From: Zetaproteobacteria bacterium
GTDB taxonomy: Bacteria > Pseudomonadota > Zetaproteobacteria > Mariprofundales > Mariprofundaceae
Assembly (NCBI GenBank): GCA_021545665.1
Contig: JAJRTX010000297.1
Location: forward strand, 1 to 17,129
Direction: 5' to 3'
DNA length: 17,129 nucleotides
The translations under genes were made by a program, and so were the position numbers. Shown one piece after another: positions 15,965 through 17,129 of the stretch (positions are counted from its first letter, which is position 1; every line of letters begins with the position of its first letter). The notes below the pieces were generated by a model that saw only the letters and a list, made by a program, of their open reading frames with translations, searched no databases and was not told the DNA's origin.

Positions 15965-16826
15965 TCTCATCCATTTCATGGATCAGTTTTTTCAGCCATT
16001 GACCACCCTTGGGGTCTTTTGCCAGTGCTACGGCGATATAACTACGACCATTACGTTCGATCAGAGCGCTGTCGGCATGCCAGTTTCGCCAACTACCTGA
16101 TTTCCTGTAAAACAACGCATCCGGATGATCTGATTTTAATCCTTTGACAAATTTATGGTTAATACCCGGTTTGGACAGGATGGTTTTCATTTCGCGCGAG
16201 AATTCAGGCGAAACCAGTTGGCCTGTTTCCAACAGATAGTAGAAACGCGCTACCTGCATGGTTGTAGCACCATGCGACAGATGATGAATCGGGTCACGAT
16301 GAAATGCCGGCTTGCCGCTGGCATATGCCTTGCCTACCCATAAACCACCATTGAATTGGGGGTCGTAGAGGCGATATTTCGGTGAGGCAAGAACTTTATT
16401 GATATAATCATTGCCTACTCTGTGGATCATTTCCGTTGCAGCTTTGTTGGATGAAAAACGAATCATTTTTGTCATTACATCCCGCATTTCATCATTCAGT
16501 ACCAACTTGCCTTCCTTGATGCACTCAAAAGCTGCCAACAGAACAGCAATTTTCGGCAGACTGGCAGCATACATCATTTCATCACCATTGATTTGGGCTA
16601 AACGTGGAGCACTTGAGTTGGTTATATCGACCAGCGTAATGGACAGGCGTTTTTCGCGGACTGCTTTGGTAAGGTGGAGCGAGGCAACGCGTTGTTGAAG
16701 CAGTTGCTGTAAATTCTGGTTGAATCCATCACGCATCACTGGATATGAAACATCTGCAGCGATAGCCATGGCAGGCGCAATGGCAACAATACCGCAGACC
16801 ATTTTGAGCCAGGATTTTAAAACCAT
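15855..16826 (-). CDS. Second exported serine hydrolase (class A beta-lactamase-like fold)
   Basis: 323 residues, signal peptide 1-24 (core VCGIVAIAPAMAIA), excellent GGAGGT ribosome-binding site at 16837-16832. Motifs: S89-L-P-K92, S125-S-N127 and K242-S-G244. The S89 to S125 distance is only 36 residues, shorter than true class A beta-lactamases. NGGLWVGK (159-166), RDPIHHLSHGATT (177-189) and ARFYYLLETGQ (193-203) give it the look of a separate family of periplasmic serine hydrolases of unknown substrate. The fold normally ends near ELPK (291-294); the last 29 residues are Ser/Ala-rich and are encoded entirely over the tail of the opposite-strand hydrolase. It is not an obvious duplicate of its neighbour outside the motifs. 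A CRP-type promoter is predicted upstream. Confidence 0.88.
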   Translation of the reverse strand: MVLKSWLKMVCGIVAIAPAMAIAADVSYPVMRDGFNQNLQQLLQQRVASLHLTKAVREKRLSITLVDITNSSAPRLAQINGDEMMYAASLPKIAVLLAAFECIKEGKLVLNDEMRDVMTKMIRFSSNKAATEMIHRVGNDYINKVLASPKYRLYDPQFNGGLWVGKAYASGKPAFHRDPIHHLSHGATTMQVARFYYLLETGQLVSPEFSREMKTILSKPGINHKFVKGLKSDHPDALFYRKSGSWRNWHADSALIERNGRSYIAVALAKDPKGGQWLKKLIHEMDEIIFELPKPHVDVASADAGESLESAVQQRSSSSKHLM

Positions 16827-16856
16827 TTATTACCTCCGGATATTCACTATGGACGC

Positions 16857-16884
16857 AGAATAATGTAAAAGTGTTTAGATTCAA
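16857..16884 (-). promoter_or_regulatory. Predicted promoter of the second serine hydrolase
   Basis: On the minus strand, TTGAAT (16884-16879), a 16-base spacer and TATTCT (16862-16857) form a moderate sigma70 promoter (4/6 matches each). The start would be near 16850, leaving a leader of about 24 bases before the ATG. The weak hexamers suit an activated promoter. Confidence 0.4.
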
Positions 16885-16898
16885 GTGAGATACATCAC
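16885..16898. promoter_or_regulatory. CRP-family operator (GTGA-N6-TCAC), class II position
   Basis: GTGA (16885-16888) and TCAC (16895-16898), separated by GATACA, give the symmetrical core of a CRP/cAMP-receptor site. It abuts the predicted -35 and is centred about 41.5 bases before the predicted start, the classic class II activation position. It is also nested in a larger inverted repeat, GTGTTTAG (16871-16878) with CTAAACAC (16898-16905), which could instead be an operator of another regulator or a hairpin. Confidence 0.4.
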
Positions 16899-16972
16899 TA
16901 AACACAATATGACTGTGTCTTTTTCACTCACCTGCATGACAACCATTAATTAGTTTTATCAAAATACTTGCT

Positions 16973-17129
16973 GGGCCTGTCGGAAAACGATGTAATCTTG
17001 TAGAATAAATGGAAATTATCTAATTGGGGGGATTTCCATGAGTCAACGTAACCAGCCGCATTTTGCGATCTGTCTTGATAAGCTTGTGGTATATGATCAT
17101 CCCTACCGCAAGCTTGAAGCTTTAATTGA
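16973..17129 (+). mobile_element. Left end of an insertion sequence (truncated by the window)
   Basis: GGGCCTGTCGGAAAACGA at 16973-16990 lies 65 bp before a transposase-like start, where an IS terminal repeat is expected. The right end is outside the window, so neither the inverted repeat nor a target duplication can be confirmed. The first eight bases equal those of the left end of the MITE-like element at 11497. Confidence 0.45.
17038..17129 (+). CDS. DDE transposase N-terminus (IS5/IS1182-like), partial
   Basis: 30 complete codons from ATG 17038, preceded by a GGGGGGA ribosome-binding site (17025-17031), running off the window. The segment YDHPYRKLEALI (19-30) is the DHxxRKLxxLID pattern seen at the N-terminus of IS5/IS1182-type DDE transposases. 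Catalytic residues lie beyond the window, so activity and exact family cannot be judged. Confidence 0.55.
   Translation, partial: MSQRNQPHFAICLDKLVVYDHPYRKLEALI

Noticed and set aside
14705..16826. Calling the two serine hydrolases antibiotic-resistance beta-lactamases
   Set aside because: The SxxK, SxN and KSG motifs are present but their spacings (81 and 36 residues between the first two) differ from class A enzymes. No omega-loop Glu could be placed, so only the fold is supported.

Overview
The window looks like chromosomal DNA of a Gram-negative proteobacterium. The signs are an outer-membrane beta-barrel C-terminus, an aroQ-accB-accC cluster, an E. coli-length NhaA with E. coli-like residue numbering, a short-form phosphatidylserine decarboxylase beside pssA, signal peptides and sigma70-like promoters. 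I cannot fix the class from sequence alone; a gammaproteobacterium, zetaproteobacterium or relative is a guess from gene order. There is no rRNA, tRNA or CRISPR array in view.

Layout. 1-478: 3' end of an outer-membrane beta-barrel gene. 482-1567 (-): a protein with two cyclic-nucleotide-binding-type domains and no output domain. 1659-3123 (+): psd-pssA, the two enzymes that make phosphatidylethanolamine from CDP-diacylglycerol, overlapping by 14 bp. 3129-3288: a well-formed leucine attenuator (promoter, short Leu-containing leader peptide, competing hairpins, terminator), followed by leuA (3343-4887). A long hairpin separates leuA from the convergent operon TPR protein-aroQ-accB-accC (7689 back to 4936), which joins shikimate-pathway and fatty-acid-synthesis genes. 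7799-8861 (+): thiS-thiG (thiamin thiazole synthesis). 9023-10090: hemE, whose ribosome-binding site abuts an imperfect inverted-repeat intergenic element. 10256-11419: nhaA. 11497-11624: a MITE-like element with 18-bp inverted ends and flanking TA.

The least ordinary part is 11712-16826. A 998-residue protein with a signal-peptide-like N-terminus carries a phosphohistidine domain followed by a C-terminal PEP-synthase-type ATP-binding domain. That is the domain order of plant alpha-glucan water dikinases and the reverse of PEP synthase, and there is no PEP-binding barrel. Its stop overlaps (ATGA) the start of an exported class-A-beta-lactamase-fold serine hydrolase. A second exported serine hydrolase lies convergently, and the two hydrolase genes share 110 bp of coding sequence at their 3' ends. 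The second hydrolase has a predicted CRP-type class II promoter (GTGA-N6-TCAC centred near -41.5). I propose these three genes as an undescribed cell-envelope module. It is bracketed by the MITE on the left and, on the right, by the start of an insertion sequence (transposase from 17038, cut by the window end).

How the genes work together: most of the window is core metabolism (phospholipid, leucine, fatty acid, aromatic, thiamin, haem) plus sodium/pH homeostasis. The dikinase-hydrolase module looks like accessory DNA inserted beside this core.
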